Shown here: in pieces, positions 1-10,200 of the stretch | Position numbering within the stretch: the first letter of the stretch is position 1 | How the letters are laid out: each line of letters opens with the position of its first letter | From: Metabacillus malikii | GTDB taxonomy: Bacteria > Bacillota > Bacilli > Bacillales > Bacillaceae | Reading direction: 5' to 3' | Length of the DNA: 64,000 nucleotides | Assembly (NCBI RefSeq): GCF_030813355.1 | Contig: NZ_JAUSUD010000015.1 | Location: forward strand, 1 to 64,000 | Made by a program: the position numbers and the translations under genes | The notes under the pieces: model-generated | The model's input: the letters and a program-made list of their open reading frames with translations, nothing else | Told to the model about the DNA's origin: nothing | Databases searched by the model: none

Positions 1-60
1 GTTTTTTCCCCTTTCTTCATATTCCACCACCCCAATACCAAAATCATGAGAAATAATCAT
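1..60 (-). CDS. 5' end of an unidentified leftward gene (partial)
   Basis: An ATG at 60-58 opens a frame that stays open to the window edge (20 codons, beginning MIISHDFGIGVVEYEE). A purine-rich AGGGGGAG ribosome site lies about 7 bases upstream, separated by a T run when read on this strand. That start context makes a real gene plausible. The fragment is too short to assign to a family. It is divergent from the MerR-like gene at 224, so the 61-223 gap probably holds promoters for both. Confidence 0.45.
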   Translation of the reverse strand, partial: MIISHDFGIGVVEYEERGKN

Positions 61-223
61 AAAAAAACTCCCCCTTCTAATATGCAAAAAATTTAACACA
101 TTATTTCAGAGAAGTATATATTGAATTCCGGAGGAATTTGGAAATGTTTGCGGTAATTGTGAGGGTACAAAGTGACTGTTTACAACATGTGCTCACGAAA
201 AATGAACAGGAGGTGGAAATAAT

Positions 224-892
224 ATGGCTCAACTTAAAATTGGCGAATTTTCCAAGAAAGTTGGTAAGCATAGCAATACGGTTGCTAACTGGTTCAATCA
301 ACTACACGAATTAAAGCTTCACTGTGTGAACAGGTCTCCTTTAACTGGAGAAAAGGTATTTGATGAGTTGGATTTAGAAATCGCACTTCATATCAAGGCG
401 CTAAGGGATAAGAAATTAAGTATCAATGAAATATTTGAAGATATCGGAAATCAGTGTAAGCTACGATATTTTAGTATAGATGACTCTCTTGACGAAGTGA
501 AAGAGCACAATTCAGATTACGAGCGGTTAAAAATGGAATTGCTTTACATCGTGCAAGATGTTTTAAGTGAAAGTTTATGGGATGAATTTGAAACCATAAG
601 AAAAAAGCTCAAAGCATTGATAGATGGATTACCCAGCATGATGGACGAGCGACATAATAGAATAAAAGATTTATTAATCATTAGAAGAATTGAAGCGGAG
701 TTAGAAACGGAAGCACTTCACAAATGGACCACTGAGCCAGTGTCCGTCCGTATAAAACGTGGTTTTTTCTTTAAAAAGGAAGAAAACATTGAAGCACGTA
801 ACCAATATGTAAAGGGTTATATCATGAAAAACTTAGAGGAACGTTTATTAAAAGTAATTTCATTCCCGGATAATCGGGAAAACCCTTTTTAA
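224..892 (+). CDS. MerR-like HTH DNA-binding protein
   Basis: This 222-residue protein opens with a MerR-type winged helix-turn-helix at about residues 5-75: an IGEFSKKVGKHSNTVANW helix pair, then the wing and a second helix around LSINEIFEDI. The C-terminal 140 residues are charged and helical with no recognised effector domain. The start follows an AGGAGGTGG ribosome site at 209-217. Similar MerR-headed proteins with long helical tails are common on Bacillus plasmids and integrative elements, where they are thought to act in maintenance or regulation. The next gene is a replication-relaxation family protein, which fits that setting. The specific role is inferred, not seen. Confidence 0.7.
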   Translation: MAQLKIGEFSKKVGKHSNTVANWFNQLHELKLHCVNRSPLTGEKVFDELDLEIALHIKALRDKKLSINEIFEDIGNQCKLRYFSIDDSLDEVKEHNSDYERLKMELLYIVQDVLSESLWDEFETIRKKLKALIDGLPSMMDERHNRIKDLLIIRRIEAELETEALHKWTTEPVSVRIKRGFFFKKEENIEARNQYVKGYIMKNLEERLLKVISFPDNRENPF

Positions 893-1054
893 GCACTTAT
901 ATTAAGTGAACAATTACGGTTACTGAGTAACTGTGCATTCTACCTAGTTATATTTAGAGAAGTACTTGCTAAATCAAGAACAGTGGGTACTTCAGGGCAA
1001 AAACACTAACTAGAACTATATATGTATAAAATTAATTAGAGAGGAGTCAACGTT

Positions 1055-2299
1055 ATGGCATATTTATTAGGTTATGATTTAACGGAATATGATATAGATA
1101 TAATTGATTGTTTGACTAATTATAGAGGTGTTAAACCTTATCATTTGGCAGTAATGAAATATGGTGTGAATTATACGAATAGTCAGGAGAAGACGATCTA
1201 TAAGTATCTTAGAAAATTACTTGATCAAAAATTGCTTGCTAAGTATAAATTGCAAGATGGGTCAGAGGGATCCATGTATTATCTTACGTCCAAAGGTTAC
1301 GAATTAGCAAAAGACTTATTTAATATTGAGGAAGGAAAAAAGGGAGAAGGTTGGATTAATGAAGATGGATGTACAAGTTATGGTGACTTTCCATATGAAT
1401 TATTTTCTCCTCCATTAGAACAAGCTCCACACCATCTATCGTCAATTGATTTTCTTTTTAAATTAAGATCTATAAATACAACCTTTATAGAACATCGTAT
1501 TAATCTTTATAGCGCTGTAACTTATGGCAACTCTGAAAATAAGTTTCGTTTTCGTCCAGATGCTGAGATTAGATTAGAGAATAATAGGATTTACGCGATT
1601 GAGATTGATAGAGGTAGCGAAAACCATGAACAGCTTTGTAAAAAATTTAGAACGTACCGACATTATTATGAGACAGCAAAACAAAGTGGATTAAATGTTA
1701 GACATGCCGGAATTATTTTTATCGTGGAAGATAAGCGTAAAAAACATGGCATGAAACGTAGATGGAAGAATATTTGTGCAGCACTTTTTAAGGAGATGGG
1801 AGACTACCACAAAGATGTTAATCTTATTATGACAACTGTCAGTGATACTAGTGAAACTATTCTTTTTGAGATAAATAGAAAGAATTATGAACAAAGGTTT
1901 ATCAATAAATTAAGCACTTTTCTGAAGAAGAAAGGTAATCAGGATGTAAACCTTTATCTAATCAATGATCCAGATAATGATTATAAGCAAATTATTACAA
2001 CTAATATGGCAGGAAACAATTCGTTTTATGTAACTGTTTATATAACATCGCAAACATTTGAGGCAAACGTTTATAGTAAATTTATGAATGTTTACCGTCA
2101 AATAAATGCCATTAAAAACCAAGAAGCAGTTAAAGGTCTAGAGTTTAAAGGATTTAGAAAGGCTACAATTTACGGAAACGAAATACCTTATCTTATTAAT
2201 GATATTGGACCATACGAGTTAGATGAGGAGTTCAACAATGTGTTTCGGGAATTTAATGATAATGTTCAATATTATAGAGTTGATGATGTCTTGGTATAA
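1055..2299 (+). CDS. Replication-relaxation family protein
   Basis: The 414-residue product has an N-terminal winged-helix region (about 10-85). A conserved core follows with RPDAEI near residue 168 and EIDRGSE near 183, then a K-F-x-x-Y helix. This pattern is typical of the replication-relaxation (Replic_Relax) family found on plasmids and conjugative elements of Firmicutes and Actinobacteria. The acidic residues of the core resemble a nuclease-like arrangement, though catalysis is not established for the family. The start is preceded by GAGAGGAG at 1039-1046. The gene lies 160 bases after the MerR-like gene. Family assignment is fairly firm; function on this element is inference. Confidence 0.7.
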   Translation: MAYLLGYDLTEYDIDIIDCLTNYRGVKPYHLAVMKYGVNYTNSQEKTIYKYLRKLLDQKLLAKYKLQDGSEGSMYYLTSKGYELAKDLFNIEEGKKGEGWINEDGCTSYGDFPYELFSPPLEQAPHHLSSIDFLFKLRSINTTFIEHRINLYSAVTYGNSENKFRFRPDAEIRLENNRIYAIEIDRGSENHEQLCKKFRTYRHYYETAKQSGLNVRHAGIIFIVEDKRKKHGMKRRWKNICAALFKEMGDYHKDVNLIMTTVSDTSETILFEINRKNYEQRFINKLSTFLKKKGNQDVNLYLINDPDNDYKQIITTNMAGNNSFYVTVYITSQTFEANVYSKFMNVYRQINAIKNQEAVKGLEFKGFRKATIYGNEIPYLINDIGPYELDEEFNNVFREFNDNVQYYRVDDVLV

Positions 2300-2459
2300 C
2301 ATGTTTGTTACGCAGTATCATTACTAGTTATAATATAGTTAGTTAACAAGAAATTAATAGGATTTTGCAATATTTCCGCCTAGATTACCACTGGTAGGGG
2401 TTCAATGTGGTTGTATTTTTTTAGTAGCTACTTCAAAAAAAGCAAGGTGAATTGTTAGA

Positions 2460-2759
2460 ATGGAAGAAATATCAAAAAACATTGGAACTGTACATGATAT
2501 TGATCAGTTTTCTTTTATCGCGGAGCTTGAAGACTTTTTCTTTAAGCATCAAAATCAAGATGTAGAAATAGAACTTCTACAGGGTAAAAATACAACTGAA
2601 GGTTTATTAAATGTAAGGGCAACTGACAAAAATGGTAATGTGACTGTTTTAAATCATGATGACTCAATTAAGCTTATTGAGCAAGTATTCTCGATTAAGA
2701 CAGATGAGGTATATCTGAATTTCGCTGGGCACATTGTATATCTGATTGTTTTGAAGTAA
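2460..2759 (+). CDS. Small hypothetical protein
   Basis: A 99-residue product with no family I recognise. It is acidic, has no membrane segment or signal peptide, and its C-terminal half looks like alternating strands. The ATG follows a weak AAGGTGA about 9 bases upstream. The stop codon is followed almost at once by a perfect 14-bp hairpin, so the reading frame ends where a transcript would end, which supports a real gene. It belongs to the accessory block of plasmid-type genes. Confidence 0.5.
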   Translation: MEEISKNIGTVHDIDQFSFIAELEDFFFKHQNQDVEIELLQGKNTTEGLLNVRATDKNGNVTVLNHDDSIKLIEQVFSIKTDEVYLNFAGHIVYLIVLK

Positions 2760-2760
2760 T

Positions 2761-2804
2761 CCATAATATAGGCTAAATCGAAAAGCCTATATTATGGATA
2801 TTTT
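2761..2804. terminator. Bidirectional intrinsic terminator
   Basis: A perfect 14-bp stem (2761-2774 with 2784-2797, arm CCATAATATAGGCT) with a 9-base loop is followed by a T-rich run. It sits between the convergent genes ending at 2759 and 2820 and can serve both strands. Confidence 0.8.
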
Positions 2805-2819
2805 TATGCCTTAAAAGGG

Positions 2820-3116
2820 TTACATTAGTTGTTCTCCTTTGTCATCATAGTAGGTTTCAAAATGCCTTGTAATTAATTCAAATAATTCCTTTTGAAATTC
2901 TTCGCTTGTTGTATTGATACCTGGAAGATGGCCTACTTTTTTTAGTAGAGCTTCTTTTTCTACGTTTCTATCAATCAAGTATTTCACCTCCTCGTACAAT
3001 TCTGGATATTTTTCCTCGATAATCATTTCGGTATATTTAAACACCACGTTCTTACTTCTTTTATTTAGATCATCTCTAAATCGAGGGAATAAAGCTTTTT
3101 CGTATTTTGGTTTCAT
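2820..3116 (-). CDS. Small hypothetical helical protein
   Basis: A 98-residue, highly charged, mostly helical product without signal peptide or membrane segment; I do not recognise the family. The ATG at 3116 has a good ribosome site, AAAGGTGG, 8-9 bases upstream on this strand. It converges on the preceding gene across a shared terminator. Its neighbourhood is small accessory genes, so it is probably an element-borne gene of unknown role. Confidence 0.5.
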   Translation of the reverse strand: MKPKYEKALFPRFRDDLNKRSKNVVFKYTEMIIEEKYPELYEEVKYLIDRNVEKEALLKKVGHLPGINTTSEEFQKELFELITRHFETYYDDKGEQLM

Positions 3117-3182
3117 ATGCTATTCCCACCTTTAATAATGTTTGTAATCCGTTAGTCATTTTTTTCACCTTCTTCGTTGTTA

Positions 3183-3204
3183 TATAGAGTCAACTAACTC
3201 TATA
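3183..3204. promoter_or_regulatory. Inverted repeat, candidate operator
   Basis: TATAGAGT at 3183-3190 is mirrored by ACTCTATA at 3197-3204 across a 6-base spacer. It lies in the gap upstream of the leftward gene that starts at 3116. No binding protein can be named. Confidence 0.3.
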
Positions 3205-3232
3205 AAATGAGATTAATTGAAAAATAGAATGG

Positions 3233-3253
3233 AGTCGAATTCGCTAGGGGGTA
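3233..3253 (+). repeat. Direct repeat copy 1 flanking HTH gene
   Basis: The 21-base stretch AGTCGAATTCGCTAGGGGGTA matches 18 of 21 positions with a second copy at 3757-3777. The copies lie either side of the tandem-HTH gene (3328-3669), suggesting operator or element-end sequences. Confidence 0.4.
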
Positions 3254-3327
3254 GTAATGTTTATAATAAAGGTATTATCCTTGGAGTTTAGTTCATGTAT
3301 GTTTATTTTGTATTTCTAAGCTATATA

Positions 3328-3669
3328 TCAACACTCTTTATTATTTAAGGTTTCCTTCACAGAAAATTTTCTGTTCCTAATAGTAACATTATGAGCATGT
3401 AAAAGATTCCGAATAGCCTTTTGAGTTAATGGATAAATTTTGCTAAGCTCAACTGATGATTTTCCTTCGCTATATAACCTTACAATCTCATATTCTTGTT
3501 CTAAACTTAACTTACGGGTTTTTCTCCTTGGGACATTGTACCTATATAAGATATTTCTAATCGTAACTGCACTTGTCTTCAGTGTTATTGCTATTTGATC
3601 TGGTGACTCACCAAGTAGGTATCGTGATATAATTTCTTGTTCTTGGTCATTCGTGAATTTTCTATTCAT
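3328..3669 (-). CDS. Tandem helix-turn-helix DNA-binding protein
   Basis: The 113-residue product consists of two similar HTH units: residues about 5-48 (EQEIISRYLLGESPDQIA then a recognition helix) and about 55-100 (EQEYEIVRLYSEGKSSVELS then a recognition helix). Such Hin/resolvase-like or transposase-like HTH pairs bind DNA but have no catalytic domain here. The ATG at 3669 follows AGAAGG on this strand. The gene is flanked by two near-identical 21-base repeats at 3233 and 3757, which could be its binding sites. It stands divergent from the defence operon and might regulate it; that is inference. Confidence 0.6.
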   Translation of the reverse strand: MNRKFTNDQEQEIISRYLLGESPDQIAITLKTSAVTIRNILYRYNVPRRKTRKLSLEQEYEIVRLYSEGKSSVELSKIYPLTQKAIRNLLHAHNVTIRNRKFSVKETLNNKEC

Positions 3670-3756
3670 GCTAGTACCTTCTTTCTTTTTTGTTTGGTTG
3701 AAAAGATTTCAGATTTTAATAATTCTTAAACTAAGGTTAATAAAAGCCAATATGAA

Positions 3757-3777
3757 AGTCGAACTGGGTAGGGGGTA
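3757..3777 (+). repeat. Direct repeat copy 2 flanking HTH gene
   Basis: Second copy of the 21-base motif (18/21 identical to 3233-3253), ending in TAGGGGGTA. It lies between the divergent HTH gene and the defence operon, so it is well placed for an operator. Confidence 0.4.
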
Positions 3778-3836
3778 TGTATCTAACCTAGATTTGAGCA
3801 GAAAAGTTGTGAAATAGGGCTTTTTAGCTAATTTCC

Positions 3837-3865
3837 TTTAATACTTACTTTTACTACTGTATAAT
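3837..3865 (+). promoter_or_regulatory. Candidate promoter of the 18-kb defence operon
   Basis: A perfect TATAAT lies at 3860-3865 with a weak -35 (TTTAAT) 17 bases upstream, about 40 bases ahead of the first ORF. It is the best sigma-A match before the operon; activity is not proven. Confidence 0.45.
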
Positions 3866-3904
3866 TTTAACTATAAGAATAAATTTATAGGGTGGGAAAA
3901 GATA

Positions 3905-4294
3905 ATGGGGAAAGATTCACTTTTTGGAAATGAACCTTCATCGAAATTTCTGAAAGTATTAAAGGAACATGGAGAAGTTTATACTAATCCTAAAATACTA
4001 AAACAAAATGTAGAAAATCATTTTAGAAAAGTAGAACAAGCAACAGCGCAGAACGAATTTATAAATGTAAACCTTGCAAAAGAAATAAAAGACGTTTGTA
4101 TGGCGTTAATCAGTTATTATGATAATGCAAATAATAATGAAAAAAGATACATTAATGCTACAATAAATTATTTTACAACTTCAGATGATGAAGAGGAAGA
4201 TTTCTTTTCTCCTATAGGTTTTGATGATGATGCGGAGATTGTAAATGAATGTTTAGAATTAATTGGTAAAGAAAACTTAAGAATTGATATTTAA
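3905..4294 (+). CDS. Small acidic protein, first gene of defence operon
   Basis: A 129-residue protein with no family I can name. The first 90 residues are predicted helical. A strongly acidic stretch (DDEEEDFF, then FDDDAE) occupies the C-terminal third. There is no membrane segment and no Cys/His cluster. The ATG follows GGGTGGG by 8 bases. Its stop codon lies 13 bases before the start of the SNF2 helicase, so the two are almost certainly co-transcribed. Because the acidic patch could mimic DNA or bind a basic partner, a regulatory or assembly subunit is possible, but that is speculation. Confidence 0.6.
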   Translation: MGKDSLFGNEPSSKFLKVLKEHGEVYTNPKILKQNVENHFRKVEQATAQNEFINVNLAKEIKDVCMALISYYDNANNNEKRYINATINYFTTSDDEEEDFFSPIGFDDDAEIVNECLELIGKENLRIDI

Positions 4295-4307
4295 TGAGGG
4301 TGAGTAT

Positions 4308-7226
4308 ATGGTAACAAAAATTGAATCCAAAAAAAAATTAATTGCACCAGGAGCAAGAGTTGAAGTACGTGGGGAAGAGTGGATTGTGAAGAAGGTAAAT
4401 CCTATACAAGGCGGGCATAGCTACAAGGTAACAGGTGTATCTGAACTTGTGAGAAATCATGAAGCAATCTTTCTGGATACACTGGATGAAATTACCGAGA
4501 TAAGACCTGAAGATACTGAATTTGTTTTTGATGACTCTGAAAGATATAGAAAAAGCAGATTATATATAGAAGCCCTCCTTAGAAAAACTCCACCTATTGA
4601 TAATAAGTTATATATGGGTTATAAAGGTGCGTTTGATCTTTCGGAATACCAATTAAAACCTGCTGCTATGGCACTTGAAAATTTACGTCCTCGTGTGTTA
4701 ATTGCAGATGCTGTAGGTCTTGGTAAAACGATTGAGGTAGGGATCCTCTTATCCGAACTTATTAAACGTGGTCGAGGAGATCGCATTCTAGTTATAACAA
4801 TGAAATCAATGCTTAGTCAATTTCAACAGGAAATGTGGGCTCGTTTTACAATTCCCTTAGTGCGATTAGACTCTGTGGGAATTCAAAAGGTTCGCTCAAA
4901 AATACCAAGCAATAAAAATCCTTTTAATTATTATAACAGAGCAATTATCTCAGTTGATACTCTTAAGAATGATAGTCAATATAGAACCTTTTTAGAGCAA
5001 TCTCATTGGGATGCAATTGTAATTGACGAGTGTCATAACGTTGCAAATGCCAATACACAAAGGAATCGATTAGCTAGTTTATTGGCTAGAACTTGTGATT
5101 CATTAATATTAACAAGCGCGACGCCTCACAATGGTAAACCTCAGTCATTTGCTCAACTTATCAATATGATTGAACCAACAGCAATTGCAGATGAAGAGGA
5201 TTATACACATGAAGAGATAGAAGGGTTGTTTACTCGTAGATTCAAGAAGGACATCGAGCATGAAGTTGGGAATCAATTCAGTGAACGACAAATACATGTT
5301 GAATCTATGAAAGCTACTCTTGAAGAAGAACGTTTATTTAAATACGTCCATAGTCTGAGATTTAATACCCTCGATGGAAAAAGGTCAAAACAGTTATCGA
5401 TCCCTGGTTTATCAGGAATTAGAGGAACAAAGGATACGTTATTTAAAAATACATTGTTCAAGGCATTTTTGTCTAGTCCTGCAGCTTTTTTACATACTGT
5501 TCAACAACGTATAAATAAGTTGGAAAAAAGAATGGAAGAAGATCCCCAAACTAAAGAAGTCCTAAGTGAGGACTTAATAAAGTTACAACATGCTGAAGAA
5601 TTAGTTCTAAAAATCACGGATGACACTTTTAGTAAATTTGATAAATTTAAGTCATTATTAAAAGAAATGAAGTGGAATGGAAAGAAAAACTCTCCTAGAA
5701 TCATTCTGTTTTCTGAAAGAATTCAAACATTAGAGTTTCTTTCAGAGAAAATAAGAGAGGAATTTAATGTTGATGAGAATGTTGTTCGTGTATTTCACGC
5801 AGGATTATCAGATGTAGAACAACAAGAAGTTGTAGAAAGTTTTGGCAAGGAAAATGCTCCTATTCGGTTATTATTAGCAACTGATGTTGCATCTGAGGGT
5901 GTTAACTTACACTACTACTGTAATCATCTAATTCATTTTGATATTCCGTGGTCACTTATAACTCTCGAACAACGTAACGGTCGTATTGATCGATATGGTC
6001 AACATAAAACACCTCACATCTATTATCTATTAACAAAGTCTGATGATGAAGAAATTAAGGGGGATTTTAGAATCTTAGATAAGTTAATTGAAAAGGAAAA
6101 TGAGGCACATAAAAACCTCGGAGACTCTGCAACAATTATGAAGTTGTTTGATCCTGAGAAGGAGGAAGAGTACATAGAGAAAGAACTTGCAGAAGGTAAG
6201 TCCCCAGATGAAATTCTACCCTCTTTAGACGATATTGATATGGATAAGATGCTAAGTGAAATGGATCAAATGTTAAACAATGCAGAAACTCCTAAAGTTG
6301 AAGAATACAAAAAGGGTACACCTTATCATTGGATGGACGACTATACATTTATGAAGCAAAGCTTACAAGTAATCCTTGATGAAGGTATAAATCAAAGAGC
6401 TCAAATTGAATTTCTTCAAGATAATGAATCTATAGTGTGGTTTGCACCAGATGACGTTAAACATATACTCACACATTTGCCAAGTGAAGCTGTTCCTAAA
6501 AACAAAGAGTTCCATTTAACAACCAATAGAGATAGTATTCAAAAGGCTATCTCAGAAGCACGTAAAAAACAGGGTAAATGGCCGGATAAACAACTTCTAT
6601 GGGAACAACATCCTCTATTCTCGTATCTAATTGAAAGAGTTATTGTGAAATATGATAAAAATGAAGCTCCTATTGTTCAGTTGCCAACAATTGAACGTAA
6701 TCAGGTTATATACTTTATGCAAGGAGTTTTATTTAATAAACGTGCGCAACCTGTCATTTCTCAATGGTTTGGCATTGAAGTTGATGGAGTGTCTTCGGAA
6801 GAAAGTAGAGTCTATACATTTGATGAACTCGAGGACAAGCTTAGTATTAGTTCGGAGTTGTATAATCCAGGTGAATTTGAATATGACGTTTCTTTGCTTC
6901 ATGATAAAAAAGTAAATGCAATTAATACTGCTAAAGAGTATTTAAGCAAATTACGTGAACAACGTGGGAAATCCCTTATGCAAGATATAACGGAAGATTT
7001 AAGAAAACTGAAAAACTGGAGAGATAAAAAGATAGAGATTATAGAAAATGAAGAAAGAGAAAAATCTGTTCGTGGAACAATTCCTAAACATATTGCTGCA
7101 AAGCTAGAATATGAAAGAAAAACTGTTGAAGAGTTGTACAAAAATCGTAGAAAGTGGATCAATAATACCATGGCAACAGATGAAAGACCGTTCTTACGAA
7201 TAGCAGCTGTATTTGTAGGAAAATAA
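4308..7226 (+). CDS. SNF2/RapA-type helicase, DrmD-like
   Basis: A 972-residue SNF2-family ATPase. I prefer the ATG at 4308 over the upstream TTG at 4284 because GAGGGTGAG sits just before it. Residues about 12-60 form a small beta-rich N-terminal module. Walker A (DAVGLGKTIE) is near residues 133-142, the Walker B/DEAH-equivalent DECH near 240, a TSATPH motif III near 277, and motif VI (QRNGRIDRYGQ) near 555. The region after 700 is helical and family-specific. Known relatives translocate on duplex DNA; the DrmD subunit of class 1 DISARM is of this type and is likewise encoded next to an adenine methyltransferase. Assignment as helicase is firm, as DrmD-like moderate. Confidence 0.85.
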   Translation: MVTKIESKKKLIAPGARVEVRGEEWIVKKVNPIQGGHSYKVTGVSELVRNHEAIFLDTLDEITEIRPEDTEFVFDDSERYRKSRLYIEALLRKTPPIDNKLYMGYKGAFDLSEYQLKPAAMALENLRPRVLIADAVGLGKTIEVGILLSELIKRGRGDRILVITMKSMLSQFQQEMWARFTIPLVRLDSVGIQKVRSKIPSNKNPFNYYNRAIISVDTLKNDSQYRTFLEQSHWDAIVIDECHNVANANTQRNRLASLLARTCDSLILTSATPHNGKPQSFAQLINMIEPTAIADEEDYTHEEIEGLFTRRFKKDIEHEVGNQFSERQIHVESMKATLEEERLFKYVHSLRFNTLDGKRSKQLSIPGLSGIRGTKDTLFKNTLFKAFLSSPAAFLHTVQQRINKLEKRMEEDPQTKEVLSEDLIKLQHAEELVLKITDDTFSKFDKFKSLLKEMKWNGKKNSPRIILFSERIQTLEFLSEKIREEFNVDENVVRVFHAGLSDVEQQEVVESFGKENAPIRLLLATDVASEGVNLHYYCNHLIHFDIPWSLITLEQRNGRIDRYGQHKTPHIYYLLTKSDDEEIKGDFRILDKLIEKENEAHKNLGDSATIMKLFDPEKEEEYIEKELAEGKSPDEILPSLDDIDMDKMLSEMDQMLNNAETPKVEEYKKGTPYHWMDDYTFMKQSLQVILDEGINQRAQIEFLQDNESIVWFAPDDVKHILTHLPSEAVPKNKEFHLTTNRDSIQKAISEARKKQGKWPDKQLLWEQHPLFSYLIERVIVKYDKNEAPIVQLPTIERNQVIYFMQGVLFNKRAQPVISQWFGIEVDGVSSEESRVYTFDELEDKLSISSELYNPGEFEYDVSLLHDKKVNAINTAKEYLSKLREQRGKSLMQDITEDLRKLKNWRDKKIEIIENEEREKSVRGTIPKHIAAKLEYERKTVEELYKNRRKWINNTMATDERPFLRIAAVFVGK

Positions 7227-7237
7227 GGAGTGAGATA

Positions 7238-10200
7238 ATGGCTATAGATTTAACTGGGATCACAAATGTTAATGAGTTTTACAGTCACCATTATTTAGAT
7301 TCTTTATTAGAAGGTGATTTAAAAGGATTATATAAAAAATGGGCTGAAACTGATGATCGTTCACCGTATGAAAAATTATCTGGTATAGCAAACAAATATT
7401 TCAAAGCAAAAACTGATGGATTTAACGAAAAGAAACCTGAAGACCGTATTGAAATAACTCGAAAATTTCATATTAACTTCCTTGAAGCCTTAGGATACGA
7501 GACCAAACAAGTGATTAAGTATTCTGAAGATGGCCAAGCAATACCCGTTATAACAAGTGAGAAGCGAGACGGAAACGAGTATTTATGGGTACTAGAAACA
7601 GTATTTTGGTCAGATGATATATCTGTTTTTGAACAACCCTTAGTTTTGGAAAATAATGAAGATGAGATTTCTTGGTTTGATGACTCAATTGATATGGCAA
7701 TTCAACAGGTATTTCGTTTGGATGAACCTCCAAGATGGATTGTTTTATTAGCGGGGCAAATGGTTTATTTAATTGATCGCAATAAATGGGGACAGGGAAA
7801 GTATTTATTATTTGATTTAGATGAACTGTTTGGAAGAAAACAACCTGAGACACTAAAAGCTACTGCTGCTCTCCTTTCCAAGGATGCATTAGCACCTGAT
7901 GAAGGAAATGTTCTGCATGACGAACTAGATGAAAATTCACATAAACATGCTTTCTCTGTATCAGAAGATCTTAAATACGGAATACGGCGTGCTGTGGAGT
8001 TAATTGGTAATGAATTCATTCATTATCGTTCAAAGGTTGCAAAACAAAAGATTTATGGTGATGAAGAACTAGCAGATAAGTTAACAAAAGAAAGCTTAAC
8101 TTATCTTTACCGCTTACTATTTTTATTTTACGCAGAATCCCGTAGTGAAGAATTGAATGTTGTTCCAATGAAAAGTGAAGAATATCGCTTAGGGTATAGT
8201 TTAGAAACATTGAGAGAATTGGAGCAAGCACCACTAACTACAGAAGCCTCTAGAGAAGGCTATTTTTTCCATGAAAGTTTAACAACACTTTTTAAGATAG
8301 TTAATGATGGTTTTGGATATGATGATCAGTTTGAAATTGATTATGAAAGTGGAAAGTATGTTGATTTTGGGTTTAAGATTGATGGATTACAAAGTCCTTT
8401 ATTTAATCCAAAGGAAACACCACTACTTTCTTCGGTGAAATTTCGTAATTTTGTATTACAGGAAGTCATACAATTACTTTCTTTATCTAAAGAAGGAAGT
8501 AAACAAAGAGGAAGAATTAGTTATGCGCAGTTAGGAATAAACCAACTAGGGGCAGTATATGAAGGATTACTTTCATATTCAGGATTCTTCGCTCAAGAGA
8601 CTTTATATGAAGTGAAACCAGAAAATGTTAGTAGTACAGATGAAACTGGCCAGTCTTATTTTGTACCTGAATCGAATATTGAGCAATACAAAGATGAAGA
8701 ATTTGTTTTATTTAAAGATGATGATGGCTTGCAACGAAGGAAAAAATACGAGAGAGGAAGTTTTATCTTTAGACTGGCAGGACGAGATAGAGAAAAATCA
8801 GCAAGTTATTATACACCAGAAGTACTAACGAAATCTTTGGTGAAGTATAGTCTCAAAGACCTTTTAAAATCAAAAACAGCTGATGAAGTTTTGGATCTTA
8901 CAATTTGTGAGCCGGCTATGGGGAGTGGTGCCTTCTTAAATGAAGCCATAAATCAATTGGCGGATGCCTATTTAGAAAGGAAACAAAAAGAACTAGGTGA
9001 AGTAATAAAACCAGAAAACTACGCTCATGAAAAGCAACGCGTTAAAGCGTATTTAGCAACTAATAATATCTATGGAGTGGATTTAAATTCAACAGCGGTT
9101 GAATTAGCTAAGGTATCAATCTGGTTAAATACTATTTACGAAGGAGCAAAGACACCTTGGTTTACTCCAAAATTTGCAACAGGTAATAGTTTAATTGGTG
9201 CAAAATTTAACGTTATTAGCAATGAAGATTTATTGAATGAGAATTATCAATATATACCACTTAATAATTTAAATCAGGTTAAGACCGGTTTTATATTCCA
9301 ATTTTTGATACCGGATATTGGAATGGTTTCTTATGAGAATGATAAAAATATCAAGCAATATTATAAAAGTAATATTGAAAATATAAAAGAATGGCGTAAG
9401 AATTTTCATAATGATTTTTCAAAAGAAAGTGTTAAAAATCTAAATGAAATTTCAATTAGGATTAGTGAGGTATGGAAAAGGCTCTTAAAAAGTAGAAAGA
9501 CCCTTATCAAAAAAACAAGAGAGCATATTAATGTCTATGGCCAATATAGCCTTGAAAGTGAAGATAGGAGAACATCAATAGAACAAAAGGAAAAGCTAAA
9601 GGAAGAATTATTAATTTATTCAACATCACCTTACAAAGCTTTAAAACTTATATTAGATTATTGGTGTTCATTGTGGTTTTGGCCGGTTGACAATATAAAA
9701 CATTTACCAACATGGGATGAATATTTGCTTGACATCTCTGCAATTCTTGATGCGGTAGAGGGCGTTGGTGTTAATATAGATGACTTAAAATCTGTAGTCC
9801 CTCGTCTATCTATAGTTGACGAATTATCTTTAAAATATAAATTTATTCACTGGGAGGTTGAATTTCCCGAAGTTTTTTATCAAAAAAATGGTTTTGATCT
9901 AATAGTAGGAAATCCACCTTGGCTAAAGCCCAAGTGGTCTGAGAAAGATGTATTATCAGATTTCTCTCCAATTTGTTCGTTAAGAAAGCTTTCAGCAAAA
10001 GAAATTAATGCGGTTAAAGAAGAGATTTTTAGAAATAAGAATAATTATGACCTATATTTTAATGAATTGATCGAATACCTAGGGATTGTTTCATTTGGAA
10101 AGGCCAAAATAAATTACCCTAATATAGGGAGAAGTTCTGTAAACCTATACAAATTATTTATTCTAAAATCATTCGAATTAATAAATAATTCGGGAACAGT

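Noticed and set aside
101-301. 66-codon leftward ORF across the MerR-like start
   Set aside because: It overlaps the start of a supported gene on the other strand and shows no coding features.
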